A stretch of DNA of 64,000 nucleotides. Source: Amphiura filiformis (Eukaryota > Echinodermata > Ophiuroidea > Amphilepidida > Amphiuridae). The first letter of the stretch is position 1, and every line of letters begins with the position of its first letter. Made by a program: the position numbers and the translations under genes. The DNA lies in NCBI RefSeq assembly GCF_039555335.1, contig NC_092642.1, positions 20,340,382-20,404,381 on the forward strand, written 5' to 3'. Under the pieces are notes generated by a model, which worked only from the letters and a program-made list of their open reading frames with translations, was not told the origin of the DNA and did no database searches. This document shows positions 32,919 through 61,399 of this stretch, one piece after another.

Positions 32919-33106
32919 CTCTTCACCAGGGTCGACGAACAACACGAGTTTATCATCACCCTTGGCAAGTGTCCCGCTGCAATAGTCCACTTACGCATGG
33001 AATCTTTATGTAAGGCGACAAATGCCATTTCGGCTATCTCGTTAGTTTCAGATCCAGTTGTTTTAAGGTCGAAGAAGACGAAGGTTTCGATTTTGACTGC
33101 AGGCAT
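32919..33106 (-). pseudogene. TREX-like exonuclease gene C, exon 1 (frameshifted)
   Basis: Starts ATG at 33104-33106 (MPAVKIETFVFFDLKTTGSE): motif I is DLK where active members have DLE. Then come EIAEMAFVALHK and a one-base shift near 32960, after which the family end DDKLVLFVDPGEE is read in the next frame. It ends GAG at 32919 with a GTTAGT donor. 188 bases, one short of phase 0. Loss of the motif I Glu is shared with gene A. Confidence 0.85.
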
Positions 33107-33466
33107 TTTGCTATGTAAATCAACTTGTGGAATACTTCTGGAGAATGAATGATTAAAAATTGAAAACTTGATGTATTAGCGTATAGTGTCTAATACCAAA
33201 CAGACTGAATGTACATGTACTTAAGGCACAAAGGGCAGAAAGGGCTTAGTATGTTGCCAGTTGGTTAAACATTATACCCTCCGAATCAAAACGTTAAAAT
33301 CCCACATAAGAAAAAAGCTTCCTTGCAGTTGTACATGTACTCGATCAATCGAATCTTCAAAATTAAGGCTTAATGATCTTTAAAGAAGTATGGGTAGATA
33401 ATTTTGTTTAGAATAACAGACATTCACGTCTACATTTATTCAGGGCCGTCGCTAGACCATTTCCTC
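33107..33466. other. No feature recognised upstream of TREX-like gene C
   Basis: AT-rich. No supported promoter element. Confidence 0.35.
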
Positions 33467-33483
33467 GGGGGGGGGGGGGGGGG
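33467..33483. repeat. Poly-G run of 17
   Basis: Seventeen G in a row, interrupted by one C, then GGG. Prone to length error in sequencing. Confidence 0.95.
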
Positions 33484-33764
33484 CGGGAAATAAACTTTAC
33501 TGAAAAGGACCCAAAATAGGACTATTGACCGATGAGGAAAATATTTTTATTATATTCTTTACTTTTTTTTCTTTCATTTGACACCACATGGGGGTCTTGT
33601 TGGCATTTCGAGATATGAAAAGGACCCAAAATATGAATATTGACCCAGGTCTTATGAGGAGTGTCACCCCGGTGGGGAAATGATTTTTATTATATTGTTT
33701 ACTTTTATCTCTTTCCTTTGACGCCACTCAGGGGGTCATACCTGCTGGATAAAGTTCAAAGTTC

Positions 33765-34410
33765 ACACAGAGGTCAAAATTCAAACTGCTCAAATGCTGT
33801 TGAAAAATTCTCCAAATTATTCCTCTTGTCATGGCGATCACGAAAAAGTATACTCTAACCCTTACTTTAACCTATCTGTGACATTCCCTTCTGGAGTCAT
33901 AAGCTGAAAGGTTAAAGGATACCATTTGACAGGGTTCCAAACTTGAAAAGTACTCCGATTTTTATGAAAATAGTCTAAAATTTTTTGTCTTCTATAAACA
34001 ATTAAAAAAAGAATAGTTTGCCATAGCAGGATGTTTTGTTAGTATAATAACATGCTGTCAAAGATTAATGTCGATTGAATCATGTCGATTCTGACCCTTT
34101 TTGATATGTTACCATGGTTATCCACGTAAGGAAACATCATATACAGTCCAAACTATTATTTTTCTGCATGGATTTTCTGTGATGAACAATCTGAGACTAT
34201 TTTGGTGAAGATCGGAACATTTTTTCATGTTTTGATCTCTGTGGAGGTCAAATCGCGACCTTTGACCTTTTTGCTTAAATCTCCAGAAAGGTATTTCACA
34301 GATAGGTAAAAGTATACTTTTCTGGATCGCCATGACAAGAGGAATAATTTGGAGAACTTCAACAGCATTTGAGCAGTTTGAATTTTGAGGTCCAGTAAAC
34401 TTATTTTTGA
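33765..34410. mobile_element. Foldback element with arms of about 145 bases
   Basis: Left arm: AAACTGCTCAAATGCTGTTG, CTCCAAATTATTCCTCTTGT, CATGGCGATC and AACCTATCTGTGA. The right arm (34255-34410) is the complement, with a few changes. The interior of about 350 bases shows no ORF with motifs. Confidence 0.85.
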
Positions 34411-35229
34411 AGTTGGCTGTCTTGAGAAGCAATATCTATCAAAACTATGGACACCAAAACAAGCTTCTGTGGCAAAATTTCGTTTGACAGCCGGACTATA
34501 TGTGAACATATTGAAACCAGATTAGATGAGTCATCCATCCTGTTTTCACTCTTACATAGACAGTGTTGTGAAGCGACACCTATATGGCATGTCCTGGGAA
34601 AGTCCCTTATACACACTAATTGTATGTCCATAGCAACATGTAATATGGATGACTACTATTACTAATACATAGTGATATACAACCTTTCTAGATAATAGGA
34701 TTGCGAGCAGAGAAGAAAGTAGCCCACCATCTTCTACTAGAAAACACACACGACAACAAGTTGGTAACAGATAATTAGATGACATGTAGACTATGAGAAG
34801 GAAATCTTGGACCAACAAACTTGCAAGAACTAGAACGATTGGCCATGTTCATAGATGATATGCGTATACACTTTTTTGAACGAGGAATACGTAGTGTGGA
34901 AGGGAAATAAGCCGAATCTAACAACGGGCGAAGAAGCCCAAGCAAAGAAAGTTGTAGCTGCTACTGAAGCAATGCAGTGGTACAACATACGGTGTGAATG
35001 AAAAACCCGAAAACGTTGCTATACTGTATGCAATTAAAAACAAAGGTGAAGGATTGACTTGGAAAGGATTCAAAGAATAGAACGAGATACAAACAGCAAA
35101 CGATTTGTGCAAAACAGAACCAGAAGCTTACATGGCAGCACCTCGAAACTTCTGGGAATGTACGAGGGAATGTAGTTTCATATTTATATTCAAATTCAAA
35201 TATTTGAACTGTTTAATTCAATTGCTAAA
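34411..35229. other. No gene recognised
   Basis: 34830-35160 has short broken frames with protein-like composition (for example EEYVVWKGNKPNL and NKGEGLTWKGFKE) that look like an eroded coding sequence, but I do not recognise it. No repeats stand out. Confidence 0.4.
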
Positions 35230-35674
35230 ATGTCGATAGAGAAAAAAAAGCAATATTATCAGTGAGGTTTACCCGCATGTTTTTATTGGGTCGTTCAACA
35301 CGGCGGAAGACAAAAAGGGATTACGGGAGAACAATATCACTCATATGTTGACATTGGAGATTGACGAACCAATTCAGTATACATACATAAAATATAAGTG
35401 CATCAAAATGCTCGATGACGACTATGAGGATTTCGGCAAGTATTTTGAAGAAGCCGCCAAGTTCATTGACGAAGGAATCAAAGGCAACGTGCTAGTTCAT
35501 TGCGCCTACGGAATTTCCCGTAGTTCAACAATAGTAATTGCCTATTTGATGGTACGGTTTAACATGCGCCTAAAAGACGCAGAGGCCCAAGTAAGAGGCA
35601 AAAGGGATATTATTAGACCCAACGACAGATTCATGAGCGATCTGATTAAGTTGGACGCCAAGCTCGCGGAATAG
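35230..35674 (+). CDS. Small dual-specificity phosphatase, intron-less, with a homopolymer frameshift near the start
   Basis: The signature VHCAYGISRSSTIVIAYLM (HCxxGxxRS; Cys is the nucleophile, Arg binds phosphate) and the general-acid region LDDDYEDF mark an atypical dual-specificity protein phosphatase. SEVYPHVFIGSF and ITHMLTL are the usual N-terminal segments; the C-terminus has DAEAQVRGKRDIIRPND. About 147 residues, a normal size for the small members, which remove phosphate from Ser/Thr and Tyr. The ATG at 35230 reads MSIEKK and then meets a run of eight A (35242-35249); with seven A the frame would run to the end. The open part begins at about 35240, with an internal ATG at 35345. 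No introns, so it may be a retrocopy. Either a real lesion or a sequencing slip. Confidence 0.85.
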
Positions 35675-35814
35675 CAAAAATGAAACAGAGTAAATGAAAC
35701 GCTTATGGAACTAACAAGTATCATAGAGCAAGAGAAAATTATTCTTGCATTGTTCAAGACCCAATGATATGTACTTACAAAGTGTATGGTGTAACTATGT
35801 AGCTTGGATGAAAT

Positions 35815-36025
35815 GCCGACGATCAATTGATCGTCGGGTTTTCATTCCTGTTAAATATCAGAAATATCAATTTTTAATCATTTGCCATAAAATGTGTATT
35901 ATATCGCGAATTTCAAAAAATCAAAACTATTTGATATCCGAATACATTTTTTGTATTCAGAATGCAATTCGATATGCCTGATGTGTCCCACAAAAAATAC
36001 TGTTCAAACGTTGCTCCCAGATCCC
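35815..36025. mobile_element. TTAA-type long foldback element, right half (copy 3)
   Basis: From CCGACGATCAATTGATCGTC onward it matches the right arm of the copy at 43839-44475 (GTTAAATATC, GCCATAAAATGTGTATTA, GAATGCAATTCGATATG) and ends CCCAGATCCC|TTAA at 36025. The left arm is lost. Confidence 0.85.
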
Positions 36026-36379
36026 TTAATATAATTAAATAAAACAGCGCTATTCTGTGGAATTGGATATCACTTAGGAATTAAGTATGCTAAAAGTCTG
36101 ATTTTTTTTTTCATTTTGAACTAAAAAATTCTGTTTTCACACTCAATGACTTCGAGGCACCACTGCACTTCAACGCCACAACACATGAACGCGAAAAGCC
36201 ATCAACATGGGCGAGCTCCAGAAGGACAAACGTGACTAAGTGGCGAGAGATAACATTCACAAGCCGCGACGGTGATGAGCGCACGCAAAGAATCGGTACG
36301 CTTGATGACGAAACAGAAGTTTGGATTCAAAAATGTTGCACAAAATTGAACGCAAAGAAGGGCCGTACATCTTTGTCAC

Positions 36380-37640
36380 AGGTACAGGAAGAGTGATGTA
36401 TGGATAACATTTATTAATGATGTAGTTAATTATGTTATGGTTATAATGGCAAGATCACCGAATGTTTGTGTGCCGGGCAGGAAGAGTGATGCATGGAAAA
36501 CATTTATTAATGATGTATAGTTATGTTATGGTTATAATGGCAAGATCACCGAATGTTTGTGTACCGGGCAGGAAGAGTGATGAATGGAATTGGAAAACAT
36601 TTATTAATGATGTACATCCTGTCTCAAAAAAAATTGTGCAAGGGAAAAGCGCCCTCTATGGCAATTAGAGAATACCGTTGTGACATAATGCTTACATCAA
36701 CGTAACGGGCGCAGTCTTAGCTCTCAAATGCCGTTTGTTCTATTCAATTTGCTTGTTCCAAATTCGAGATATGTTTATTTAACAACGAAAGGGTAAAATC
36801 ACAATTGTGCCACTTTTACTAGGGAAGAGAGCTGTACATGTAAATCAATGATAGCAGACGTTGATGCGCCTAATACACTCCTCCTTTCGGGACGCATGTA
36901 TTAGACGCATCAACATCATCACGCGTGTATTATTTTGTCTAATATCTCTCCATAATACGCGTTCATTAACCTATAACATGTATAAGTGCGCAATATTTTT
37001 TTGTCTTTTAACATTTCTTAAGTGACTACGAGAACAGCATTTACCATGATAAAATCATTGACATGCACATGTATTTAATTTGTACAGCAGAATGTGAAAT
37101 ATTTATTTATCTTTTAATCTCTTTTAAGTGGAAAAAGAGAATCATCATTCCTGCATCATGATAAAACAGTAAAAACAGTCAAAATATTTTGTATTGTGTA
37201 ACTGATGCATTCTTTTGATTTCACGAAGGAACTCTTGATAAACTTGATGCTATCACTGTTACATGTAAAGCATTCTTCCCTAGTAAAAGTGGCACAATTG
37301 TGATTTTACCCTTTCGTCCTTAACTAAATATATCTCAAGATTAAAACAAGCAAATTGAACAGAACAAACGGCATGTGAGAGCTAAGACTACGCCCTTGAC
37401 GTTGATGTAAGCATTACTTCACAACGGTATTTTCTAATTGCCAGAGAGGGCGCTTTTCACTTGCACAATTTTGTTTGAGACAGGCTGTAGATATGTTATG
37501 GTTATAATGGCAAGATCACCGAATGTTTGTGTACCGGACAAGAAGTTATGGTTTAATGGCAAGATCACCGAATGTTTGTGTACCGGGCAGGAAGAGTGAT
37601 GAATGGAATTGGAAAACATTTATTATTGATGTAGTGTGCG
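36380..37640. repeat. Minisatellite of about 85-90 bases, interrupted by a MITE
   Basis: Units contain GTTATGGTTATAATGGCAAG, ATCACCGAATGTTTGTG, GGGCAGGAAGAGTGATG and GGAAAACATTTATTAATGATG. About three units lie at 36380-36614 and two at 37488-37640. The TA-type MITE 36615-37487 sits within a unit. Confidence 0.85.
36615..37487. mobile_element. TA-type (mariner-like) foldback MITE, copy 2
   Basis: TA at 36613-36614 and 37488-37489. The ends CATCCTGTCTCAAAAAA and the complement of CAGCCTGTCTCAAACAA are inverted. The arms of about 230 bases match copy 1 (10377-10838). The middle (36850-37250) is extra and holds its own hairpin, GTTGATGCG.CTAATACA against TGTATTAGACGCATCAAC (36859-36914). Confidence 0.88.
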
Positions 37641-38773
37641 GTAATGTGCTGCGGGCTAAGGGTATTGTGAAAGATAACGTGGAAGAAGATTAGAAATAAA
37701 TGCAAAATACAATAAATATAACTCAGTTACTGTGGGGGGCTCTTTTTTTACGGCTGACATATAGGGTCGTGAAATAATCCCAAATGAGTCGGATGAAATG
37801 GGCGTTTCCCGTTTGAATATACGTCGTACTTGAGCCTGAACGAGAGGCGATGAACGAGCCCCGAGTGAGGATTCTAAAATCAGGCTCAAGTATAATAAAA
37901 CTTCTAATATAGAAAACACTTTTAAATTAAAATCACGGGTAATTCTTTTTCTGCCAATCATTCTTGTCACTTCGCCGATTGAGTGAATTCGATTGTACCT
38001 TATCAAACTGTCGCACAATATCGTTACAAGAAATCCAAACTTTTGTTGTTTGATATGGTACTATAAGATTGAATCTGGGACAAATATCCTTCCCAGATTG
38101 AATCAATAACCATTATAAACACTCATAATAAAAGTGAAATTAAGGATGGCAAGTATCCAAAAGGAAGAACCCGTCAATAGATTCAGATCGGATTTTGTAC
38201 AGTGACATGGATTGATTTCACATCAACCACTTTTCACTTCAGTTGAAAAGGTATTTTTGTCTTGGTTTTTAAAACCACTTATTCAGCCCTAATTTTTAAC
38301 GTTACAAACAGCAAATGCAATAAAATAATACAAGCTTATCGCTTAAGACAAAATCTCCATTTTGATAATGAACAAAATTGGAAATGTTGATATTAAGCTG
38401 TCAATCAAGTACGTGTATATGTATTTGTTTCCTGTTTTTATTTTTCTTACTTGAGCAGAGCAAGAACAAATTAATAATAATTATAGTGGAAAAATTTCTC
38501 TGGCAATCAGATGACCTTGACTACAATCAATTCTTGCATTCATCTAAATTTATCGGATGCAGAAATGTTAATATAATTCTTATTTCAGCACAAACAATGG
38601 TCTATCAAATTTGCGCCGATAATTGCTTTCATTTCTACATTCTTTCATTTCTACTTTATATAAATGTGACTGCAAAACCCCGCATTATTGCATTGTGGTC
38701 ACTGTAGCTGTAGATTTTTCTGTTTGTGACATTTAGAAGTTAAGCGAACAGAAGGCATACTTCTAAAAACGCC
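37641..38773. other. No gene recognised; upstream of the GPCR
   Basis: AT-rich. The plus frame at 38378-38707 has hydrophobic segments but no family motif and is out of frame with the GPCR. No promoter element I can support. Confidence 0.4.
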
Positions 38774-39813
38774 ATGGAAAACACATCAGGTATATTTGAT
38801 GGAGTATCCTCAGAGAATCATTATTTGAATTTGAATACTTTTGATATTCTTCATCTCATCATCGGCATTATCGGAGTTCTTTGCAATGCGTTATCAATCG
38901 TTGTAATACTCAAGTTCCTGTATCAAAATCAAGTCGCGTAAATCTTTTCATTCTCAATCAATCTATTGTGGATTTGGTATCATCCTTATTTCTTATACTA
39001 TTCGCTTTGACGCTGGAACCACCGAACTACAGTGGAGCGTTTCGTGGATTTCTTTGTCGATTTCTGTCACCCGGATCACAGAAATTTCTATTTGGTTCTT
39101 TTGCTATATCTACTTATAACTTAGCAGCAATGTCAATTGAACGATATACAGCTGTTATGCATCATTTACACTACAAGAAAATTTTCTCTAGAAGAAACAC
39201 TATTCTTATTATCATATCTGTATGGGTGTTTGGTCCATTGATTCAACTCGTTCCTGTTTTGAAATTAACAGTTATCAACGGACAATGTACAGTTAAGGCG
39301 AGTTGGTCATCGGTAAAGAATTCTATTGTTGGGACATCATTATTTATATGGGAATATTTGATCCCATGCTTTGCTATGACGTATGCTTACATGAAGATAA
39401 TTAACAAACTCCGCAACAGTTCTGTCCTACCTGCTACCATCCGCGTGGATCTCTCGAACAGGCCGCAGATAAATACCGAAGCGGCGACCGCTGCAAACAC
39501 CACAACTCTGAATATGCCAGACCAGATAAGACACAAGAATGTCACAATCACCGTTTTCATTTTATTTATTGTTTACATTATCTGCTGGAGTCCAAATCAA
39601 GTAACCTTCTTGCAATTTAACCTCGGCGGACCTCTTGATTTTAGAGGAGGATGGTATCATTTCACTGTGTTGTTAGCATTCTGTAATACGTTTTCGAATA
39701 CTTTCGTTTACGCTTTCAAGCAGAGGAATTTTCAACGTGTTCTGAAGAATTTTCTTACGTGTAATTACGGGGAGATATTGGAAGAGTCAGCTTCTACTGG
39801 CAGTGGATCCTAG
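38774..39813 (+). CDS. Rhodopsin-class G-protein-coupled receptor, frameshifted after TM1
   Basis: The start is ATG 38774 (MENTSG) in context GCCATGG. TM1 with the N of LCNALSIVVIL is read in that frame until TAA at 38939; the rest continues one frame over (38881-39813): VNLFILNQSIVDLVSSLFL (TM2, D conserved), AAMSIERYTAVMH (TM3 end, ERY in place of DRY), IICWSPN (TM6, CWxP) and NTFVYAFKQRNF (TM7, NxxxY-like, then helix 8). About 340 residues if joined, normal for the class. No GT..AG intron explains the shift, so it is an indel: pseudogene or sequence error. The motifs resemble peptide-type receptors, but I cannot name the ligand. Its 3' half is duplicated at 42010-42423. Confidence 0.82.
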
Positions 39814-40080
39814 AAAAAAATATTCGCACCTACTTTCTTCATTATAAATTTTCTCGTTTGTACAACAGTTCCCTGAAACAACAACAGCTATTGTAATGGC
39901 TGATTTAAAGGTCATTCTCTGTAAACATTGACACAGTAGGTGAAACAAATGCTTTGTATTCTTGTGAAATCAAGGACAATGATTAGCATAATGACACAGC
40001 AATGGCAATTATGATAAGAGTGATAACGGTGGTGATGATGATAACAACCGATGAATTTAAAGACATTGAAAATGTATAAA

Positions 40081-40166
40081 TAAGTAGATTCTTCGGTCTT
40101 GATGAAGTCAGAGACACATCTGACGAAAGCTCGACTACTTACACAGGGACCGGTTACACCGGTACT
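40081..40166 (+). ncRNA. Hammerhead-like RNA fold downstream of the GPCR, copy 1
   Basis: Outer stem TAAGTAG (40081-40087) with CTACTTA (40135-40141), seven pairs. Inside are TTGATGA (40099-40105; copy 2 has the canonical CTGATGA), stem GTCAGA/TCTGAC with loop GACACA, then GAAAG and CTCGACTA. After it comes a separate hairpin, CACAG..ACCGGT-TAC-ACCGGT..CTGTG. It resembles a type I hammerhead with an extra A before stem II and a short stem III. It may derive from a Penelope-like or other retroelement (inference). Confidence 0.45.
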
Positions 40167-40489
40167 GTGAAAATAACCGACGGCGTACTAAAATACTAAA
40201 ACTTACATGGATTTTTTTACTTTCCTCAATTGGCAATGACGGCTAATGTTGGAATCATTAAAATAATTCATTATTTACCGACAACATCAACTTTTTAGTT
40301 ATGTTAGGTTCCTAAAAATGAAAGTTTCCGACGACACAGTCCTTTCAGAGACACCCTGTAGTATTGGGACATCTTTTTGGGTCATATTTATCTGGGAATT
40401 TTAATCGTATTTTCTGTCACGACATACATGACATAGTATAAGTTCCCCCTAATACTTTTTAAACTAAGTCCTAAAAAGATATTTATAGC

Positions 40490-40803
40490 CCTATTTGTTT
40501 CACACATGTGGACCAATTTATAGCGTCACACGTCATTGCGTTCAGTCACAATGGTTAATTGTGTAAGAAAAGAGCCCTTTTCAAAAGTTGCACCTGAGTC
40601 CATAGCAGTCAGGTTTTCTTTAACAAACACATGAATAGATCTGGTCTACTGTATTGTTTGAGAGCTGACTCCTATGGACCGAGATGCAACTTTTAACACT
40701 GTTTAAAACGGTCTATTTTTTTACATAATGAACCATAATTTGTGACTGAACGCAATGACGTGTGACGCTATAATTTGGTCCATATGTGTAAAACAAACAA
40801 GGC
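40490..40803. mobile_element. Foldback MITE with GCCCTATTTGTTTCACACATG ends
   Basis: GTTTCACACATGTGGACCAA and ATAGCGTCACACGTCATTGC are inverted at the right (40745-40800). The arms are about 110 bases, with ATGCAACTTTTAA/TTCAAAAGTTGCAC also inverted. Confidence 0.85.
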
Positions 40804-42009
40804 TTCCCATACCCTTTTAGTAGGTATATCACCCCAAAAATAAGCGCAGCAGAAACATGTTATTTGACGCTTTTAATTGAATCATCGTTATGAATGCTTC
40901 AAAAAACAAAAAACAGAATTAAAATCGGATAATGCAAAGTGATGTAACGTCAACTTGAAGATACCCGGAAATCGGGTGAAAACCTGCCACAAATTGCTAT
41001 AAATGGCAAAATGGTAATTTTTGGGATTTGTAATGCTTATTCGGACACTTACTTGAAAAGGTAGCATTGATTTAAGTATCACAGATTAATTGCATATCTT
41101 TCCGGACTTCGTTAAAGAAAACAAGATTAAAAAATCTCTCCTCGAATAAATGTAATAAATCCACCAAATATACAATTTTAGCCATTTTGACCAATCTGCA
41201 GACAAATAAAAGCTAAAGTCCAGCTAATTAATATGCAAAAATAATGCCAACAGAGAACCGTACATGATATGAGGATGCGTTTTTTTTGCATACATAAGTA
41301 CCCAAAGTTCTTTCATTTGGTAACAAAAATACACAAAAATCATTAATTATGCAAATTAGCTAATTACATCTAATTATATATTTATGCCATTCTTATGTTA
41401 ATTAGGCATATGTAATTTTTACTTTTTCAATGTTTTATTTATGTTTTATTCATACAGCATGATTTTGTCAAATATGAACCTGCTGTGATGTTGAATAAAG
41501 AAACTGCAGTTAATTGCCTAAGTGCACCGAGTTTTCAATTGGTATAGGGAAGTGTTTCACTCATTGTCCAAGGAAAAAAATACATGATAACAAACACTGG
41601 TATTTCAGACCGGTGGTACTAGGTCCTCTATTTCGAGAGACCTATATTTATTGATTTATGGACGAACTAAAAAAATTCATAAAACAGGTCTTAACTCTTA
41701 AACTAGGCAGTGTTTAATTTCGGCGGAGTTGATAGTGATTTAGGAAATGTTTCACCTACCATATATTACAAAGACAAATTATTGTGATCAATGAAACATA
41801 ACGAGGAAATCGTTTTTGACATGTATGTTTTCAAAAATTGGCCAACTTTGATCCGCGCGCTTTTTGATTCACTGTTATGTATGCGTGCACAGTATGACAG
41901 AATTATTGTGCAGCCACTGTGACATACCTACTTTTAGATGTTTGCATTTCGTCGAATATTTTTCGATTTATTTTAAAAAGTATTTAGGGGGAACTTATAA
42001 GTTGTGGAC
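40804..42009. other. No gene recognised
   Basis: AT-rich sequence between the two GPCR copies. No supported feature. Confidence 0.4.
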
Positions 42010-42423
42010 CCTATACATGAAGATAAGTAACCAACTTCGCAACAGTTCTGTCCAATCTGCTACCATACCTGTAAATCTCTTGAACCCCGTCTCGAACACG
42101 CCGCGGATAAATACCGAAGCGGTGACGGCTGCGAACACCACAACTCTGAAAATGCCAGACCAAATAAGACACAAGAATTTCACAATCACTGTTTTCCTTT
42201 TATTCATTGTTTACATTATCTGCTGGAGTCCAAATCAAGTAACCTTCTTGCAATTTAACCTTGGCGGACCTCTTTTTTAGAGGAGGATGGTATCATTTCA
42301 CTGTGTTGTTAGCATTCTGTAATACGTTTTCGAATACTTTCGTTTACGCTTTCAAGCAGAGGAATTTTCAACGCGTTCTGAAGAATTTTCTTACGTGTCA
42401 TTATGGGGAGATGGAACCTAGAT
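42010..42423 (+). pseudogene. Duplicated 3' half of the GPCR
   Basis: From ATGAAGATAAGTAACCAACT on it matches the GPCR from 39393: KISNQLRNSSVQSATIPVNL, ITVFLLFIVYIICWSPNQVT. A two-base loss after GGPL makes a TAG; the remainder (RGGWYHFTVLLAFCN, NTFVYAFKQRNFQRVL) continues in another frame to 42423. TM1 to TM5 are absent. The duplication also carries the downstream DNA, including the hammerhead-like fold. Confidence 0.9.
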
Positions 42424-42526
42424 AATAATATTCGCACCTACTTTCTTCATTATAAATTTTGTACAACAGTTCCCTGAAAAAACAACAGCTATTGTAATGG
42501 CTGACTTAAAGGTCGTTCTCTGTAAA

Positions 42527-42702
42527 CATTGACACAGTAGGTGAAACAAATGCTTTGTATTCTTGTGAAATCAACGTCAAATTATGATTAGCATAATGAC
42601 ATAGCAATGGCAATATTGACACAGTAGGTGAAACAAATGCTTTGTATTCTTATGAAATCAACGTCAAATTATGATTAGCATAATGACATAGCAATGGCAA
42701 TA
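42527..42702. repeat. Tandem duplication of 88 bases
   Basis: TTGACACAGTAGGTGAAACA to CATAGCAATGGCAATA is present twice with only a base or two changed; the first GPCR copy region (39930-40015) has it once. Confidence 0.92.
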
Positions 42703-42771
42703 TGATAAGAGCGATAACGGTGGTGATGATGATAACAAGCGATGAATTTAAAGACATTGAAAATGTATAAA

Positions 42772-42860
42772 TAAGTAGATTCTTCAGTCCTGATGAAGTC
42801 GGAGACACATCTGACGAAAGCTCGACTACTCACACAGGGACCGGTTGCACCGGTACTGTG
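42772..42860 (+). ncRNA. Hammerhead-like RNA fold, copy 2
   Basis: TAAGTAG (42772-42778) with CTACTCA, core CTGATGA at 42790-42796, stem GTCGGA/TCTGAC (42798-42803 and 42810-42815; one G-U where copy 1 has A-U), then GAAAG and CTCGACTA, followed by the ACCGGT hairpin. Pairing in stem II is kept despite the base change. The core box is canonical here. Confidence 0.5.
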
Positions 42861-43119
42861 ATAAACGACGGCATATTTGTACAAAATACTTTATAATTTC
42901 CTCAATCTGCAATTCAAACTGAATTCATGTAATGTAATGTAAAAGGCATGGATGTACAGGTATCTCCATGAGTGTTGCTGAATGTCCACCACCAAAAATA
43001 AAGCTTCATTCATTTATTATTATTCATTTACTACATTGTTTATGCAATGCAAATACATTGGGTACATTAATCCTGCATGTTTTAAACATAATTTACTTTC
43101 GGCCAGAATTAGCCAATGT

Positions 43120-60897
<17,778 letters not shown>

Positions 60898-61129
60898 CTG
60901 TATTAAAGGAGATTCCACATAATTATAATAATCTTTGCTGTTTTTCAAAGCCTGGTTGAACAGCTAGGTGAAATCGGATCATAAACTGAAAAAAACTCAG
61001 ATTTTCCGTTTTGGGATTATTGTTACAAGCACTCCCGGGCCGGTGCATAACAGCACACATTTGTGACAGTAAATATTTGATATTTAAATGTATTATTTTA
61101 TGATAGCGATACTGTTTGGCCCTGTAGAT

Positions 61130-61350
61130 CCCCATATTTCGACCCGAGAGTGGTCCAATACCCTTGACAGAGGCAACGATCGTGCGCCTGATTGCCCTGG
61201 ACGTCAAAGGAGCATTTGACACGGTCTGGCATGATAATGGCCTTTGATCGAAACTCATAGCAAAAGGGGTATCCGGCAAGCTGCTGACCTGGCTTAGACG
61301 CTACCTAGCAGATCGCTCCATCAAAGTTGTGTTATCTGATCAGTCAAACT
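61130..61350 (+). pseudogene. LINE reverse-transcriptase fragment
   Basis: Broken frame with VRLIALDVKGAFDTVWHD, then SKLIAKGVSGKLLTWLRRYL and ADRSIKVV, the RT palm region of a non-LTR element of a different subfamily than the LINE at 13.8 kb. A TGA interrupts after HDNGL. Too short for the main ORF list but clear in translation. Confidence 0.8.
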
Positions 61351-61399
61351 GACCTTTATTTTAAAATTTAGCCCCTAGATGACCTTAGACCTCGGTATG

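Noticed and set aside
38378-38707. Plus-strand frame upstream of the GPCR with hydrophobic segments
   Set aside because: No receptor motif, different frame from TM1, AT-rich composition.
38881-38940. Intron explaining the GPCR frame change
   Set aside because: The two frames overlap over TM1 to TM2 with no usable GT..AG pair; a simple indel fits better.
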